64,000 bases of DNA. Origin: Haliea sp964022665 (GTDB lineage Bacteria; Pseudomonadota; Gammaproteobacteria; Pseudomonadales; Halieaceae). The stretch spans positions 94,914 to 158,913 of the forward strand of contig CAXIDF010000006.1 in NCBI GenBank assembly GCA_964022665.1, read 5' to 3'. The translations under genes were made by a program, and so were the position numbers. Shown in pieces: positions 61,849-64,000 of this stretch. Within the stretch, counting starts at the first letter, position 1. Every line of letters starts with the position of its first letter. A model generated the notes under the pieces. It worked only from the letters and a program-made list of their open reading frames with translations, was not told where the DNA came from and did not search any database.

Positions 61849-62225
61849 GGCTCTTCATCATTAACGGGAGACACCGGCATTCATTAAACTGATTTAGCGG
61901 ACTCTGTTTAATGGAGAATACCGATGTCCCTCGCAGGAAACATTCTAGGCATATCCGATCTGGAGGTCGAGCGGGTTGACCGTGATCGCGGCATTGAAAT
62001 CTATCCCAAGCCGACCCACCGGCCCTGCTGTATCCATCGCCAGCATGACGGTGTCAGGATCAAGGCGACTTATCAGGACACCCTCAAACACACCCGGCGG
62101 GGAAATCAGGTCATGACCCTGCACCTGACCTCGCCGAAGTACCACTGCCCGAGATGTCGACGGTATTTCCGTCACCGCTCTACAGGCGTCCGACTCCGCT
62201 TCCGGGCCTCGGAAGCGTTCTGGTT
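61849..62225 (+). mobile_element. Left part of an ISL3-family insertion sequence, truncated
   Basis: A possible terminal repeat begins GGCTCTTCATCATTAACGGG at 61849, as in ISL3-type ends. An 8-bp inverted repeat CATTAAAC/GTTTAATG (61882-61889, 61906-61913) precedes the transposase start. Family sequence stops near 62218-62225, where IS3-like sequence in opposite orientation follows. No right end is seen. Confidence 0.65.
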
Positions 62226-62265
62226 CTCTCTCGACACGGCGGACTCTCAGTTGAGAGCAGTTTGA
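61924..62265 (+). pseudogene. ISL3-family transposase, N-terminal fragment
   Basis: About the first 98 codons of an ISL3 transposase: DLEVERVDRDRGIEIYPKP, zinc-binding RPCCIHRQHDG, then LTSPKYHCPRCRRYFRHR and RFRASEAF. After that the reading runs into unrelated sequence (WFSLDTADSQLRAV) and stops at 62265; the DDE catalytic part is missing. Confidence 0.85.
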
Positions 62266-62700
62266 CTGAATTGCTCTAATTTCCTGCGCTTCCTTAGTTT
62301 ATACGTCAGCTCGATATAGTCAAAGACATCGGCCCGAGCTTCAGCGCGGGTGACGTACCGGCGACGGTTCACCCGTTCTCGTTTCAGCACGCGAAGAAGC
62401 TTTCTGCTACGGCATTGTCGTAGCAGCTGCCAACTGCGCTCATACTGCTTGTGATGCTATGACCGGCCAGGAAATGCTGATATTCATGTCTGGTAAACGG
62501 GGTGGATTCAACCGGGGAACCGCGATCTGAGTGCAGTACCACAGGCGCTTTTGATTTCCGCTGCCACAGTGCCATGAGAGCGGTCTGGATGGACAATTGC
62601 CGGTCCATGCAGTGGCTTATTGACCGACCCACTACCCGGCCACAAAAGAGGTCAACTACCACCGCGAGATAAAGCCAGCCTCAGCCGTCTCGCCACTACC
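62247..62700 (-). pseudogene. IS3-family transposase (OrfB integrase part), fragment with frameshift
   Basis: GWLYLAVVVDLFCGRVVGRS, PVVLHSDRGSPVES, HEYQHFLAGHSITSSMSAVG and SCYDNAVAESFF are the rve domain of IS3-type OrfB (Asp and Glu catalytic positions kept). A stop lies just before GWLYL (near 62683). A one-base shift after AESFF moves the tail (VLKRERVNRRRYVTRAEARA, DVFDYIEL) into another frame ending at 62247. OrfA, the N-terminal half of OrfB and the ends are missing. Confidence 0.85.
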
Positions 62701-62777
62701 GCGACCTCATTCAGAAAATTGACTCGTCACTGGTACATGTGGCGGTAGAGGTTGAGGCTTGTGCACCGTATTCAAGA

Positions 62778-64000
62778 CTAGGAGTTGCTCCTGATTGACG
62801 GAAAATACAGCGTAAACTTGGTAGTGCTTTCGCTGGAAACAGCCTCCACACGCCCACCGTGTGCCTCGACTATAGAGCGCACAATGGCCAGACCTAACCC
62901 GGCGCCCTCGCTTTGACGCGCCCTGGAAGGATCCACACGGTAAAATCGATCGAAGATTTTGGGTAGATGGTCAGCGGGTATCCCCGGGCCGGGGTTCTGC
63001 ACACTCAGAGAGACCTCATTATCGGAGGATGCGGAAATTCGGATTCGCACATGCCCACCTGAGGGGGTGTGGCGAATAGCATTGGACAACAGGTTCGAAA
63101 TAGCGCGCCGAAGCATAGCGCGATCGCCCTGCACCGTTGGTGCATGCCCTTCCAGTGCCAAAGCAATCTGGCGTTCTTCCGCCAACGCTCCAAAAAAGTC
63201 GAAGAGTTCACTGGCCTCGCTTGCTAGATTCAGTGCCTCTTCTACCGGCCTGAGCAAGCCATGATCACTCTTGGCTAACCACAGCATGTCATTGACCATT
63301 TTGGCCAGCCGCTCCTGTTCTTCTAGATTGGAATACAAAAGTTCGCGGTACTCCTCTGACGATCTGGCCCTGCCCAGCCCGACCTGCGTCTGCGTGATGA
63401 GATTGGTGAGCGGCGTACGCAATTCATGAGCAATATCAGCCGAAAAGTGTGACAGGCGTGCAAAGCTGTCTTCCAGGCGACCAATCATGTGATTAAAGGA
63501 AGTGACCAACCCCTGTAATTCCTGTGGGGCCGCATAAGGATCAAGGCGCACATGCAGCCTGTCGGCCTGTATATCGCCTATCCTTTCGGAAAACCCGCGC
63601 AGAGGCGCATGCGCCTGATATACGCCATACCATGCGGCTAAAAGGGTTGTGCCGCCCGCCAGGCTCATGATGAGCCACAGCGTGCGACGAAAACTCTGCA
63701 AGAACTGCAAGTGAAAGCCGATATCGATCGCCGTCATTACCGCGTAGCCCCCACCAATCTCGTCGACCTGCGCGAGAGCGCCGCGGAGCGTTCTACCGTT
63801 GTCGCGCCAAATCTCCAGGGCGTTTGCCTCAATCACAGTGGTCGGATTAGACGTCGCGACCATTGCAGACAGATCAGCGCCTGGACTGCTATACAGCACA
63901 TCGCCCGCCTGGTCCACCACCTGAAAATAGACGCCTTGGTGTCCCGATATAGCCCCAGCCAATGCCGCGCTCACTCCACGTGAGTCATCGCCACCAGCAT
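62778..64000 (-). CDS. Heavy-metal-type sensor histidine kinase (5' end outside window)
   Basis: About 407 visible residues; the frame stays open to the window edge, so the N-terminus is missing. Order: periplasmic sensor part (YFQVVDQAGDVLYSSPGADLS), membrane helix LWLIMSLAGGTTLLAAWYGV, HAMP linker, SADIAHELRTPLTNL (phospho-His), LRRAISNLLSNAIRHTPSGG (N box), GPGIP (G1) and GAGLGLAIV (G2). The layout matches CusS/CopS/IrlS kinases sensing copper or silver. A response regulator gene should lie just outside. Confidence 0.88.
   Translation of the reverse strand, partial: AGGDDSRGVSAALAGAISGHQGVYFQVVDQAGDVLYSSPGADLSAMVATSNPTTVIEANALEIWRDNGRTLRGALAQVDEIGGGYAVMTAIDIGFHLQFLQSFRRTLWLIMSLAGGTTLLAAWYGVYQAHAPLRGFSERIGDIQADRLHVRLDPYAAPQELQGLVTSFNHMIGRLEDSFARLSHFSADIAHELRTPLTNLITQTQVGLGRARSSEEYRELLYSNLEEQERLAKMVNDMLWLAKSDHGLLRPVEEALNLASEASELFDFFGALAEERQIALALEGHAPTVQGDRAMLRRAISNLLSNAIRHTPSGGHVRIRISASSDNEVSLSVQNPGPGIPADHLPKIFDRFYRVDPSRARQSEGAGLGLAIVRSIVEAHGGRVEAVSSESTTKFTLYFPSIRSNS

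Noticed and set aside
1..64000. CRISPR arrays, rRNA, tRNA, riboswitches
   Set aside because: No regularly spaced repeats, no rRNA or tRNA-like segments and no recognisable riboswitch core (including cobalamin upstream of the mutase operon) were seen by eye; a covariance-model search would be decisive.

Overview
The window reads as chromosome of a GC-rich marine-type gammaproteobacterium. CysB, ThrH, PabB, Bcp, YajC and the DUF3348/DUF802/DUF2894 set are typical of Gammaproteobacteria. The wealth of TonB receptor, SDR, P450, DUF3604 and acyl-CoA genes suggests the Halieaceae/Cellvibrionales neighbourhood; that placement is inference from gene content only. I saw no rRNA, tRNA, CRISPR array or prophage.

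Layout. (1) 1-7.7 kb: a compact minus-strand operon for propionyl-CoA to succinyl-CoA: carboxyltransferase, a long biotin carboxylase/BCCP protein, epimerase, methylmalonyl-CoA mutase and its MeaB GTPase (cut by the window edge). (2) 8-15 kb: housekeeping genes (pabB, thrH, cysB, a 5'-nucleotidase, an AGCS symporter, a D-cysteine desulfhydrase-like gene coupled to yajC), with a large composite hairpin between pabB and thrH. (3) 15.4-20.9 kb: catabolic genes (acyl-CoA synthetase, SnoaL-like, GST-like, amidohydrolase, cytochrome P450), with a perfect 20-bp palindrome in front of the P450. (4) 20.9-26.4 kb: a molybdenum module, moaCDE followed by flavin reductase, NUDIX, Bcp and a two-subunit molybdenum hydroxylase. 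(5) 26.6-41.3 kb: an uptake/degradation region with an LLM oxidoreductase, an MFS transporter, two DUF3604 paralogues, an APH-like kinase with an extra C-terminal domain, SRPBCC, a D-aminoacylase-like amidohydrolase, a PQQ-type lipoprotein and a flavoprotein.

(6) 41.3-49.2 kb: a predicted beta-barrel protein, modABC (molybdate uptake, matching the Mo enzyme of region 4), a MAPEG protein, and a four-gene overlapping cluster (DUF3348, DUF802, OmpA/MotB-like, DUF2894). Two of its proteins look like an ion-driven stator with a long coiled-coil tail, reminiscent of but distinct from MotAB and ZorAB. This is the best candidate here for a poorly described system. (7) 49.2-51.4 kb: an SDR, a small secreted protein and a Fur-box-controlled pair of tiny overlapping genes. 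(8) 51.4-59.5 kb: a seven-gene minus-strand catabolic operon (EthD-like, SnoaL-like, SDR, SDR, TonB receptor, SDR, SDR) divergent from a TetR regulator, with a palindromic operator candidate between them. (9) 59.5-64 kb: a more AT-rich, plastic end with an ATP-grasp gene, a possible methyltransferase relic, a membrane/coiled-coil protein, broken ISL3 and IS3 transposase pieces and the 3' part of a heavy-metal-type sensor kinase.

How they fit together. Regions 3, 5 and 8 encode import (TonB receptor, MFS) and oxidation (P450, LLM, SDRs, PQQ protein, flavoprotein, Mo hydroxylase) of one or more unidentified organic substrates, probably lipid- or terpenoid-like. Region 1 would return any propionyl-CoA formed to the TCA cycle. 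No substrate can be named from sequence alone.
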